Assembly (NCBI GenBank): GCA_014802445.1
Contig: JAAVCF010000007.1
Coordinates: 1 to 64,000, forward strand
DNA length: 64,000 nt
DNA from: Bacteroides sp.
Lineage (GTDB): Bacteria; Bacteroidota; Bacteroidia; Bacteroidales; Muribaculaceae
Direction of reading: 5' to 3'
Of this stretch, positions 46,222-55,636 are shown piece after piece; the first letter of the stretch is position 1, and each line of letters starts with the position of its first letter. The position numbers and the translations under genes are program-made. A model generated the notes under the pieces. That model was not told where the DNA came from, made no database searches, and saw only the letters and a program-made list of their open reading frames with translations.

Positions 46222-47454
46222 ATGAATCTACGAGAAGTCACTATTGACGAATTTGACTATCCGCTGCCTGACGAGCGCATAGCGCGTCATCCGCTGGCGG
46301 AGCGCGATTCGTGCCTGCTGCTTGTGCGTGACGGCGACGGCACGCTCATCACGCGCCGATTCACCGACCTGCCAGGGCTGCTTGACAAGGAGACGATGCT
46401 GGTGTATAACAACACACGCGTAATCAACGCCCGGCTTCGCTTCCGCAAAGGGGAGGACCGCCAGGGCGCGCTGATTGAGGTGTTCTGTCTCGAACCCGCA
46501 TCACCCACGGACTATGCGCTGAACTTCGCGTCGACCGGACCTGTGGAATGGACCTGCTTTGTGGGCAACTCCAAGCGCTGGAAAGAGGGCACGCTCAGCC
46601 TGCCTGTGAGCGTTGACGGCAAAGAGGTGATTCTGAGCGCCGAGCGAGTGGGGCGCGAAGGCAACACATCGGTGGTGAGATTCAGCTGGGAGGCACCCGG
46701 AGTGACCTTTGCGCGCCTTATTGAAGCCGCCGGCGAGCTTCCCATACCCCCGTATCTCAACCGCGCCACCGAGGAGAGTGACACGACAGATTATCAGACC
46801 GTGTTTTCCCATATTGACGGCTCAGTGGCCGCGCCCACGGCCGGGCTCCACTTCACTCCGGCGGTGCTCGACGCCATCGACGCCCGGGGAGCCGTGAGGC
46901 GCGAAGTGACCCTCCACGTGGGAGCCGGCACCTTCCAGCCCGTGAAATCCGACACCCTCGGCGAGCATGAGATGCACTCCGAATTCATCTCCGTGAGCCG
47001 CAGCCTCATTGCCGAGCTTGCCACCACGGAGCGCAGCATAACGGCTGTGGGCACCACCTCGGTGCGTACCCTTGAAAGCCTTTACCACATAGGATGCCTG
47101 ATCAGCGCGGGCACGTTTAGCGGCGAGATGCCTCAGTGGTATCCCTACGACGAGAATCATCCGCGCCTGAGCCGAAAAGAGGCCATGGCGGCCATTTTGG
47201 GACATCTTGATGCTGAAGGGGCCGACACGCTTGTGGGCACCACAAGGCTGATGATTGGCCCCGGCTATGAATTCAAGGTTGTGGACGGCATCATCACCAA
47301 CTTCCATCAGCCCCGGTCCACGCTGCTGCTGCTCGTGTCGGCCTTTCTTGGCGGAGGAGGGGAGTGGCGCCGAGTTTACGATTACGCACTTGACGGGGAG
47401 TTCCGCTTCCTGAGCTACGGCGATGCCTGTTACTTTCAGAAACCTAAATCATGA
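46222..47454 (+). CDS. QueA paralogue (SAM:tRNA ribosyltransferase-isomerase-like)
   Basis: A 410-residue QueA-family protein, about 60 longer than the copy at 8925-9974. Family motifs are present: DYPLPDERIARHPLAERD, VYNNTRVINARL, SVAAPTAGLHFTPAVLDA, VGAGTFQPV and NFHQPRSTLLLLVSAF. A region around 120-160 (WTCFVGNSKRWKEG) differs from classic QueA. Either it duplicates the queuosine step, or it acts on another substrate; Bacteroidetes often keep both forms. Its stop overlaps the ruvA start by ATGA. Confidence 0.88.
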   Translation: MNLREVTIDEFDYPLPDERIARHPLAERDSCLLLVRDGDGTLITRRFTDLPGLLDKETMLVYNNTRVINARLRFRKGEDRQGALIEVFCLEPASPTDYALNFASTGPVEWTCFVGNSKRWKEGTLSLPVSVDGKEVILSAERVGREGNTSVVRFSWEAPGVTFARLIEAAGELPIPPYLNRATEESDTTDYQTVFSHIDGSVAAPTAGLHFTPAVLDAIDARGAVRREVTLHVGAGTFQPVKSDTLGEHEMHSEFISVSRSLIAELATTERSITAVGTTSVRTLESLYHIGCLISAGTFSGEMPQWYPYDENHPRLSRKEAMAAILGHLDAEGADTLVGTTRLMIGPGYEFKVVDGIITNFHQPRSTLLLLVSAFLGGGGEWRRVYDYALDGEFRFLSYGDACYFQKPKS

Positions 47455-48041
47455 TAGAATTTATCCGCGGCAGCATAGCCGAGCTCAATCCCGCTGCGGC
47501 GGTGATTGACACCGGCTCGATAGGCTATCTGCTCAATATCACCCTCACCACCTTCTCCGTCCTCGAGAAGCGCGACAGCCGCGAAGTGAAGCTGCTGGTG
47601 CACGAAGTGATCCGCGAGGACGCGCATATCCTCTACGGCTTTATCGACAACCGTGAGCGCGAGATGTTTCGCCTGCTGATAGGAGTTTCAGGCATCGGGG
47701 CCAATACGGCCCGGATGATTCTCTCCTCCATCCCTGTTGACGAACTGGAAGGAGTGATTACCACGGGCGACCACAGCCGCCTTAAAAATGTGAAAGGAAT
47801 AGGGCTCAAGACGGCCCAAAGGGTAATTGTGGACCTTCGCGATAAAATAAAACCGGCAGAAGGCACGTTAACCATACAGCCCGCAACGACGACAGGCGAA
47901 GTGTTTGACGAAGCGCTTGCAGCCCTGACCATGCTCGGATTTCAGCGACAGCAGAGTCAGAAAGTGCTTAAGAAAATCTTTGAAGCCGATCCCCTGGTCA
48001 AGGTGGAAGCCGCAATCAAGCGCGCCCTGACCATGATGTAA
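47451..48041 (+). CDS. ruvA: Holliday junction helicase subunit RuvA
   Basis: A 196-residue protein that binds Holliday junctions as a tetramer and loads RuvB. An OB-fold domain (1-65) is followed by tandem HhH motifs (GVSGIGANTARMIL and NVKGIGLKTAQRVIVDL) and the C-terminal domain III that contacts RuvB (EALAALTMLGFQRQQSQKVL). It sits 37 bases before sprA, a neighbourhood common in Bacteroidetes. Confidence 0.95.
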   Translation: MIEFIRGSIAELNPAAAVIDTGSIGYLLNITLTTFSVLEKRDSREVKLLVHEVIREDAHILYGFIDNREREMFRLLIGVSGIGANTARMILSSIPVDELEGVITTGDHSRLKNVKGIGLKTAQRVIVDLRDKIKPAEGTLTIQPATTTGEVFDEALAALTMLGFQRQQSQKVLKKIFEADPLVKVEAAIKRALTMM

Positions 48042-48078
48042 GGCCCATCCTGCAGCGTCAAGCGGAGGCAACGACAAC

Positions 48079-51000
48079 ATGAAGAAACCGGCGAACCGAC
48101 TGAGAATCATCAACCTGTGTGTGGCAGCAGTGACCTTATGTGTCATTGGTGTGACATTCACGTTGGGCAATCTCAAGGCGCAGAGTCAGTATGTGACCCC
48201 CGGTTTCGCCCCTCCGGCGCCCGTCACTCCGCCCCCTCCCGGTCCGGCCGAGGAGGGCCCTGAGATGCCCTATCCGGTATCGCCCACCGTGCCTCAGACC
48301 TATGAGGACCTGATGAACGCCGAATTTGCCGCTGACCTTGCCAATCCCTCCAACCTGAGGACCGTCACCGAATTTGACCCCGAGACGGGCTGCTACATAG
48401 TGCGCACCCGAGTGGGCGATATGGACATCGCCACCCCCTTCATGCTCTCGCCCGAGCAGTATAACAACTGGCAGGCCCGTCAGTCAATGATTGACTACTA
48501 CCGCGAGCGCAACGCCATGCTTGCCCAGGAGAAGGACAAAGAGCCCTTCAATATCTTCGACATGAACTTTGCCTTGGGGCCCCTGGAGAAAATATTCGGT
48601 CCCGGCGGCGTGCAGCTCAAGACCCAGGGCTCTGTGCAAATCAAAATGGGCATAAACTCCAACAAAACGGACAATCCGGCCCTTTCGCTGACATCCCGCC
48701 GCAAAACCTACTTTGACTTCGACCAGAAGATTCAGGCCACCATCAATGCCTCGGTGGGCGACCGCATGAAGTTTAACATGACCTACAACACGGCCGCCAC
48801 CTTTGACTTTGACTCCAAGAACATCAAGCTGGCCTATGAAGGGAAAGAGGATGACATTGTGAAAAGCATCGAGGCCGGTAATGTGTCAATGACCACCGGC
48901 TCGTCGCTCATACGAGGAAGCACGGCATTGTTCGGTATCAAGTCGACCCTCCAGTTCGGCAAACTGACGGCTACGGCCCTTGTGAGCCAGCAGAATTCCG
49001 AGTCAAAGAGCGTCAGCACCAAAGGCGGCGCGCAGCTCACTGAATTCTCCATCAACGCCGATGAGTATGACCAGAACCGCCACTTCTTCCTTGCCCAATA
49101 CTTCCGCGAGCACTATGACGAGTTTGCATCGCGGCTCCCTTACGTGTCATCCGGCATCAACATCACCAGGGTGGAGGTGTGGATCACCAACAAGCAGAGC
49201 AACTACAATCAGAGCCGAAATCTGGTGGCCTTTGCCGATATAGGCGAGAGCGAAATCCTGACCAATGACTACTGGCTGGGCTATGTGAATCCCCCCGTGC
49301 CCTCCAACGCCTCCAATAACCTGCTCACCACCATCAAAGAGCAATATCCCGGCGCGCGCAACATCAACAGCGTGACCCAAGCCCTTGAACCGCTGAGCGC
49401 CTACGGCATCAACGGCGGTGAGTCGTATGAAAAAGTGGAGAGCGCCCGCCTGCTTTCGTCAAGCGAATACACCCTTAACCCCACGTTGGGATATATCTCG
49501 ATAAAGAGCGCTCTCAACAGCGATGAAGTGCTCGCCGTGGCCTATGAGTACACCTATCAGGGCCAGGTGTATCAAGTGGGTGAATTTTCTGGAGATATCA
49601 CCACAACCGAGCAGTCGCTCTACGTGAAGATGCTCAAAGGCACCACTATCAATCCCCGCAAACCGATGTGGCGACTGATGATGAAGAATGTGTATTCACT
49701 GGGTGCCTATCAGGTTCAGCGCACCAACTTCCGCCTCAACATCAAGTATTTGAGCGACACCACCGGCACCGAAATCAGCTATCTGCCCGTGGCTCCCATC
49801 AACAATCAGACCCTTCTGCAGGTGATGAATCTTGACCGTCTGGACTCCAACCAGGAGAGCAATCCCGACGGATTTTTCGACTTCATAGAAGGCTACACCG
49901 TTCAGTCATCCTCCGGCAAGATTATCTTCCCCGTGGCTGAGCCCTTCGGCAGCTATCTGGAGAAGAAAATAGGGAGCGAGAGTGCAGCGGCGCCTTACGT
50001 GTATAAAGAGCTTTATGACTCTACTCTTGTTGTGGCACGCCAGTTTGCCGATAAGAACAAGTTTGTGCTCACCGGTAAGTATCAGGCCTCCAATGGCTCC
50101 CAGATACGCCTTGACGCCATGAACATCCCCCGCGGGTCAGTGGTGGTGACTGCCGGCGGCGTGACCCTGACCGAGAACAGTGACTACACCGTGGACTATG
50201 CCATGGGCATCGTGACCATCACCAACCAGTCAATCATTGACTCCGGACAGAGCATCAATGTGACCCTGGAGAACCAGTCGCTCTTCTCCACCCAGCGCAA
50301 AACCCTGCTGGGGCTTGACCTTAACTATAAGTTTAACAAGAACTTCAACATCGGCGCCACGCTGCTTCATTACGGTGAGAAATCGCTTGTGGAGAAGGTG
50401 AACATAGGCGAGGAGACGGTCAACAACACCATGTTTGGCTTCAACCTGGCCTATAACAACGAGTTTATGTGGCTCACCAATCTTCTTAACAAGATTCCCA
50501 CGGTGAACGCCACAATGCCATCGACCATCAGCGTAACCGGCGAGTTTGCCCAGCTTGTGCCCCACAAGCAGAAGTCAGGCACCACCCGCGGCAGCTCCTA
50601 TATCGACGACTTTGAATCATCACAGACCGGAGTGGACCTCCGCTCGCCCTACTCATGGTTCCTTGCCTCCACCCCCTATGATCCGGGCAATGACGCCCTC
50701 TTCCCCGAAGCATCGCTCTCCAACAATGTGGCCTACGGCAAGAACCGCGCGCTTATCAACTGGTACTATATCGACCGCATGTTTACGGACCGCAACTCAT
50801 CGCTCGCCCCCGGCTATCTGCGCAGCGACCTTGAGCAGCTGTCGAACCCCTACGTGCGCGAAGTGACCTCACGCGAGATTTTCCCCGGGCGCCAGCTCAC
50901 CTACGGCGAATCGTCGACCATCCAGACCCTCAACCTCTCCTACTATCCCACCGAGCGTGGTCCCTACAACCTTGACGCAACGGACATTGATGACAACGGC

Positions 51001-54000
51001 AACCTGCTCTTCCCCGAGCGGCGCTGGGGCGGCATCATGCGCAAGATGGACAACACCAACTTTGAGCAGTCAAACATCGAGTATGTCCAGTTTTGGCTCA
51101 TGAACCCCTTCATGGATGAGAAAAATCCCAACTATGACGGCGGTGACCTCTACTTCAACTTCGGCGAAATCTCCGAGGATATCCTCAAGGACGGTCTGAA
51201 GAGCTATGAGAACGGAGTGCCCTATGACGGCGATGACCAGTTTATGCGCGAAACCGTGTGGGGCCGCGTGTCGTCACAGAACTCACTGACCTATGCCTTC
51301 GATAACAACAGTGGCAGCCGCCCGGTGCAGGACGTGGGTCTTGACGGACTGAAGAACGACGACGAGTTCACCTTTTCATCCTATCAGGACTATCTGGAGC
51401 GCCTGCGCACCAAGCTGTCAGCCACCCGCGTGGCCGAGATGCAGGCCGACCGATTCTCGCCCTTCAACGACCCCGCGGGAGACAACTATCACTTCTATCG
51501 CGGCTATGACTATGACGAGCAGCGCCTTGGCATCCTTGAGCGCTACAAGCGCTACAACGGCGTGGAAGGCAACTCGCTCTCACCCGAGGACAGTGACGAA
51601 CCCCTCTATCAAAGCTCACGCTCACTGCCCGATGTGGAGGATATCAACCAGGACAACACGCTCAACGAGTATGAGCGCTACTTCCAGTATAAGGTGTCAA
51701 TCCGCCCCGAGGACCTTGTGGTGGGCCGCAACTACATCACCGACAAGCAGACCTCAGTGGTGGTGACCCGCGACGGCAACACCCAGGAGGTGGAATGGTA
51801 CCAGTTCAAGATACCCTTGAAGGAATATGAAAAGGTGGTGGGCTCCATCAGTGACTTCTCCACCATCCGCTTTGCCCGAATCTTCATGACCGGTTTCAAG
51901 CAGGTGACCCACCTTCGCTTCGCCACTCTTGAGCTTGTGCGCGGTGAATGGCGCTCCTATGACTTCAACCTCAACAACCGCGGCGACGCCCCTGCCGAAG
52001 GACAGATGGACGTGTCAGTGGTCAACATCGAAGAGAATGCCGACCGCGAGCCCGTGAACTATATCCTTCCCCCCGGAGTGACCCGTATCACCGATCCCGG
52101 CCAGACCCAGATGACCCAGCTCAACGAGCAGTCAATGTCAATGAAAGTGGTGGGGCTCAACGCCGGCGACGCCCGTGGCGTGTATCGCAACACCCAGCTT
52201 GACCTGCGCAACTATGAGAGAATGCAGATGTGGGTTCACGGTGAAGCGCTGATTGACAACCCCACTAACCTCAAGAGCGGTGAGATGAGCGTGTTTATCC
52301 GTCTGGGCAGCGACGTGAAGAGCAACTACTATGAATATGAGGTGCCCCTGCAGCTCACCCCTCCCGGAAAGTATGACGGCGACGATCAGTCGAAACGCTA
52401 TCAGGTGTGGCCCGAAGCCAACTACTTCAACTTCGAGCTCCAGAACCTTGTGAGCGTCAAGAACCAGCGAAACGCCGCCAAGAGCGCCGGAGAAGCCGGA
52501 GTGGGTTATGCCACCCGCTTCAGCCGCCGCGACCCCTCGAACGAGCGCAACACCATCACCGTTATCGGCAACCCCTCGATCAGCGATGTGAGAGTGATGC
52601 TTGTGGGTGTGCGCAACAACTCCAACGTCACCAAGGATGCAACAGTGTGGCTCAACGAGCTGAAAGTGACCGACTTCAACAGCGAAGGCGGCTGGGCGGC
52701 CAAGGCCAACGTCAATGTTGGGCTCAGTGACATCGCCACGGTCAATGTGGGTGCCCACGTGGAGACCGCAGGCTTCGGCTCGGTTGACCAATCGCTCAGC
52801 CAGCGCCGTATGGATGACTATGAGCAGTATAACGTGGCCGTTCAGGGCGATGTGGGTCGCTTCTTCCCCGCCGCCGCCAAGCTGCGCGCCCCGGTGTTCT
52901 ATTCAATCTCAAAAGAGAAAATCACGCCCCAGTATAATCCCCTGGATCAGGACGTGAAGCTCAAGGACGCCCTTGACGCCGCCCGCACCAAGCATGAGCG
53001 CGACTCCATCAACAGCTATGCCGTGGAGCGCAACACCACCGAGAGCTTCAGCCTTTCAGGCCTGAACTTTGCGGTGAAGAGCGATGTGCCCAAGCCGTGG
53101 GACCCCGCCAACTTCACCCTCAACTTCTCGTTTAACCGACAGACGAAGACGGACCCCACCACCGAGTATGAATACACGAACGACTATCGCGGCTCGTTCC
53201 AATACTCCTATTCGCCCTACGTGAAAGGCATCAAGCCCTTCGGCTGGGTGAAGAGCAAGAACAAGAACGTCAAGTTCCTGCGCGAATGGGAAATCAACTG
53301 GTTGCCCAATAATATCTCGTTTTTGACCACGATGTCACGATATTACTACGAGCAGCAGACCCGCTCGGAGACCGACGTTGACTTCCAGCTCCCTGTAGCA
53401 GTGAGCAAGAATTTCCTTTGGGACCGCCAGCTCGCCATCACCTGGAACCTTACCAAGACCCTCAACTTCTCATTCAACTCCAACACCTCGGCCCGTATTG
53501 AAGAGACCATGGGAGCGGTGAACCGCAAACTGTTCCCTGACCGTTACCGCGAATGGAAGGACACCGTGTGGTCAAGCATCCTCTCCATGGGTACACCCTG
53601 GAGTTATAATCAGACCTTCACCGCCTCATGGAAGGCACCGCTCAACCGCATTCCCGTGCTTGACTTCCTGACGGCTAACCTGAGCTATAACGCCACCTAT
53701 CAGTGGGACCGCGGCGCCACCGTTGACGGCACCTCCATGGGCAACACCGTGGCTAATCAGGCAGCATGGAACGCCGACGCCCGCTTCAACTTTGAAAGCC
53801 TCTACAAGAAGATACCCTTCATCAAGGATATTGACAAACGCTTTGCCAACAAACGCGCCGCGGCCACCAAGAAGAAGCCCAAGAAATATGAGCGCACATT
53901 CAAGCTGCAGCCCGACACCACCATCACCATCAAGCACAACCTGCGCAACCGCAAGGTGAAGGTGACCGCCACCACCACCGACGGCGAACCCTTCCCTGTG

Positions 54001-55536
54001 AGGATGAAGGTTGTTGACGCCAATAATGTGGAGATTCTCAACACCGGCGACCAGAACATTAAATTCGTTGTCACCGAGCAGCTTAAAGACGAAAAGACAT
54101 TCGGCCGCGACCTTGCCGAGTATGCCACCCGCCTGGTTATGAGCCCCCGCAACTTCGCATTCCGTTTCCGCCGCACCAACACCCTGTCGCTGCCGCTGTT
54201 CCGCAACGATATCGGCAACATATTCGGCCAGAGCACCAGCTACGGCCCCATGTCGCCCGGCCTTGACTTTGCCTTCGGCTTCATCGGCGAAGGCTATGTG
54301 AACAAGGCCAAGCGCCGCGGATGGCTTATGACAGATGACGGCCAGACCTCACCCTCGGTGTGGTCATCGGCCAACGAAATAAACTTTGAGCTGACCCTTG
54401 AGCCCTTCAAAGGCTTCAAGATTGTGCTGACCACCAACCGCACGGACAACCGCACCACGCAGACCCAGTTTATGTATGCCAACATGCCGCGGTCACTCTC
54501 CGGCAGCTACACCAAGACCCACGTGGCCCTGGCCACCTCGCTGCGCAGCTCAAAGGCTCAGGACGGCTACAACTCCGAGAGCTTCAATAAGTTCCTGGCC
54601 AATATCCCCGTGATAGCCGGACGAGTGGAGTCGCAATATGCAGGACTGCGTTACCCCGAGGGGGGCTTCATGCAGGGCAATGTCAACGCCGGCCAGCCGT
54701 TCAACCCCAATGTGGGAGGCATCAGCGCCACATCAAGCGATGTGCTGATTCCCGCCTTCCTCTCGGCCTACACCGGCACCGACCCCCACAAGCAATACCT
54801 TGACCCCTTCCCCTCGCTGGCCCATGTGCTTCCCAACTGGCGCGTGACCTACGACGGCTTTATCAATCTGGGCAACCTGCGCAACATCTTCAAGGCCTTC
54901 ACGCTCAGCCACGCCTATCAGTGTACCTACAGCGTGGGCTCCTATTCAAGCTATCTTAACTGGATAAGCGCCGACGGCGGCAACCTCGGCTTCACAATTG
55001 ACGAAGCCACCGGCCAGCCCGTGCCCACATCGCCCTTCGACATCTCCACGGTGGCCATCACCGAGAAGTTTGCCCCCCTTGTGGGACTGGCCGTCACGCT
55101 CAACAACGAGATGACCATCAGCGCCGAGTATCGCGACAGCCGCACTCTGACCCTCAACGCCTCGGCCGGACAGATAGTGGAGGCCAACCAGAAAGGCTTC
55201 ACCGCCGGCGTGGGCTATAAGATTGTGGGCTTCAACACCGTGCTGAAGATGAAAGGCTCGCAGCAGGGCATCAGCAATGACCTGACCCTGAACCTTGACA
55301 TGGGCTATTCAGAGAGCAACGCCCTGATTCGCCGAATAGAGACCGCTTACACACAGGCCACAAGCGGCACCCGCTCCATCAACATCAATTTCGCCGCCAA
55401 CTACATCCTGTCGAAGCGCCTCACCATCGGCGCCTATTTCGACCATCAAATCAACACACCGCTGGTGAGCTCCACGGCTTATCCCACCACCAACACCTCG
55501 GCCGGCCTGTCGTTTAATCTCTCGCTGGCACGCTGA
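48079..55536 (+). CDS. sprA: SprA/Sov giant outer-membrane translocon of type IX secretion
   Basis: A 2485-residue protein, the length expected of SprA. It has an N-terminal membrane/signal segment (about 10-30) and a Pro-rich stretch (about 42-60), then repeated beta-strand segments that make the 36-stranded barrel. Hallmark stretches include FDFDQKIQATINASVGDRMKFNMTYN, TGSSLIRGSTALFGIK, RGSSYIDDFESS and GGIMRKMDNTNFEQSNIEYVQFWLMNPF, and the C-terminus ends in a beta-strand. SprA forms the outer-membrane pore of the type IX secretion system. No other T9SS gene (porKLMN, sprE, sov-associated plug) lies nearby in this window. Confidence 0.95.
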   Translation: MKKPANRLRIINLCVAAVTLCVIGVTFTLGNLKAQSQYVTPGFAPPAPVTPPPPGPAEEGPEMPYPVSPTVPQTYEDLMNAEFAADLANPSNLRTVTEFDPETGCYIVRTRVGDMDIATPFMLSPEQYNNWQARQSMIDYYRERNAMLAQEKDKEPFNIFDMNFALGPLEKIFGPGGVQLKTQGSVQIKMGINSNKTDNPALSLTSRRKTYFDFDQKIQATINASVGDRMKFNMTYNTAATFDFDSKNIKLAYEGKEDDIVKSIEAGNVSMTTGSSLIRGSTALFGIKSTLQFGKLTATALVSQQNSESKSVSTKGGAQLTEFSINADEYDQNRHFFLAQYFREHYDEFASRLPYVSSGINITRVEVWITNKQSNYNQSRNLVAFADIGESEILTNDYWLGYVNPPVPSNASNNLLTTIKEQYPGARNINSVTQALEPLSAYGINGGESYEKVESARLLSSSEYTLNPTLGYISIKSALNSDEVLAVAYEYTYQGQVYQVGEFSGDITTTEQSLYVKMLKGTTINPRKPMWRLMMKNVYSLGAYQVQRTNFRLNIKYLSDTTGTEISYLPVAPINNQTLLQVMNLDRLDSNQESNPDGFFDFIEGYTVQSSSGKIIFPVAEPFGSYLEKKIGSESAAAPYVYKELYDSTLVVARQFADKNKFVLTGKYQASNGSQIRLDAMNIPRGSVVVTAGGVTLTENSDYTVDYAMGIVTITNQSIIDSGQSINVTLENQSLFSTQRKTLLGLDLNYKFNKNFNIGATLLHYGEKSLVEKVNIGEETVNNTMFGFNLAYNNEFMWLTNLLNKIPTVNATMPSTISVTGEFAQLVPHKQKSGTTRGSSYIDDFESSQTGVDLRSPYSWFLASTPYDPGNDALFPEASLSNNVAYGKNRALINWYYIDRMFTDRNSSLAPGYLRSDLEQLSNPYVREVTSREIFPGRQLTYGESSTIQTLNLSYYPTERGPYNLDATDIDDNGNLLFPERRWGGIMRKMDNTNFEQSNIEYVQFWLMNPFMDEKNPNYDGGDLYFNFGEISEDILKDGLKSYENGVPYDGDDQFMRETVWGRVSSQNSLTYAFDNNSGSRPVQDVGLDGLKNDDEFTFSSYQDYLERLRTKLSATRVAEMQADRFSPFNDPAGDNYHFYRGYDYDEQRLGILERYKRYNGVEGNSLSPEDSDEPLYQSSRSLPDVEDINQDNTLNEYERYFQYKVSIRPEDLVVGRNYITDKQTSVVVTRDGNTQEVEWYQFKIPLKEYEKVVGSISDFSTIRFARIFMTGFKQVTHLRFATLELVRGEWRSYDFNLNNRGDAPAEGQMDVSVVNIEENADREPVNYILPPGVTRITDPGQTQMTQLNEQSMSMKVVGLNAGDARGVYRNTQLDLRNYERMQMWVHGEALIDNPTNLKSGEMSVFIRLGSDVKSNYYEYEVPLQLTPPGKYDGDDQSKRYQVWPEANYFNFELQNLVSVKNQRNAAKSAGEAGVGYATRFSRRDPSNERNTITVIGNPSISDVRVMLVGVRNNSNVTKDATVWLNELKVTDFNSEGGWAAKANVNVGLSDIATVNVGAHVETAGFGSVDQSLSQRRMDDYEQYNVAVQGDVGRFFPAAAKLRAPVFYSISKEKITPQYNPLDQDVKLKDALDAARTKHERDSINSYAVERNTTESFSLSGLNFAVKSDVPKPWDPANFTLNFSFNRQTKTDPTTEYEYTNDYRGSFQYSYSPYVKGIKPFGWVKSKNKNVKFLREWEINWLPNNISFLTTMSRYYYEQQTRSETDVDFQLPVAVSKNFLWDRQLAITWNLTKTLNFSFNSNTSARIEETMGAVNRKLFPDRYREWKDTVWSSILSMGTPWSYNQTFTASWKAPLNRIPVLDFLTANLSYNATYQWDRGATVDGTSMGNTVANQAAWNADARFNFESLYKKIPFIKDIDKRFANKRAAATKKKPKKYERTFKLQPDTTITIKHNLRNRKVKVTATTTDGEPFPVRMKVVDANNVEILNTGDQNIKFVVTEQLKDEKTFGRDLAEYATRLVMSPRNFAFRFRRTNTLSLPLFRNDIGNIFGQSTSYGPMSPGLDFAFGFIGEGYVNKAKRRGWLMTDDGQTSPSVWSSANEINFELTLEPFKGFKIVLTTNRTDNRTTQTQFMYANMPRSLSGSYTKTHVALATSLRSSKAQDGYNSESFNKFLANIPVIAGRVESQYAGLRYPEGGFMQGNVNAGQPFNPNVGGISATSSDVLIPAFLSAYTGTDPHKQYLDPFPSLAHVLPNWRVTYDGFINLGNLRNIFKAFTLSHAYQCTYSVGSYSSYLNWISADGGNLGFTIDEATGQPVPTSPFDISTVAITEKFAPLVGLAVTLNNEMTISAEYRDSRTLTLNASAGQIVEANQKGFTAGVGYKIVGFNTVLKMKGSQQGISNDLTLNLDMGYSESNALIRRIETAYTQATSGTRSININFAANYILSKRLTIGAYFDHQINTPLVSSTAYPTTNTSAGLSFNLSLAR

Positions 55537-55607
55537 CCCCGCCGACGCCCCGCGTGACCGCTGAAATTTTTTCGGCGGAAGGGTGGAGAAGTGGTTGCAA
55601 AATTGCG

Positions 55608-55615
55608 TATCTTTG
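55608..55615 (+). promoter_or_regulatory. -7 box of ftsK
   Basis: TATCTTTG, 21 bases ahead of the ftsK start codon; no clear -33 element. Confidence 0.45.
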
Positions 55616-55636
55616 TAGTTATTTAACCGAGCACAC

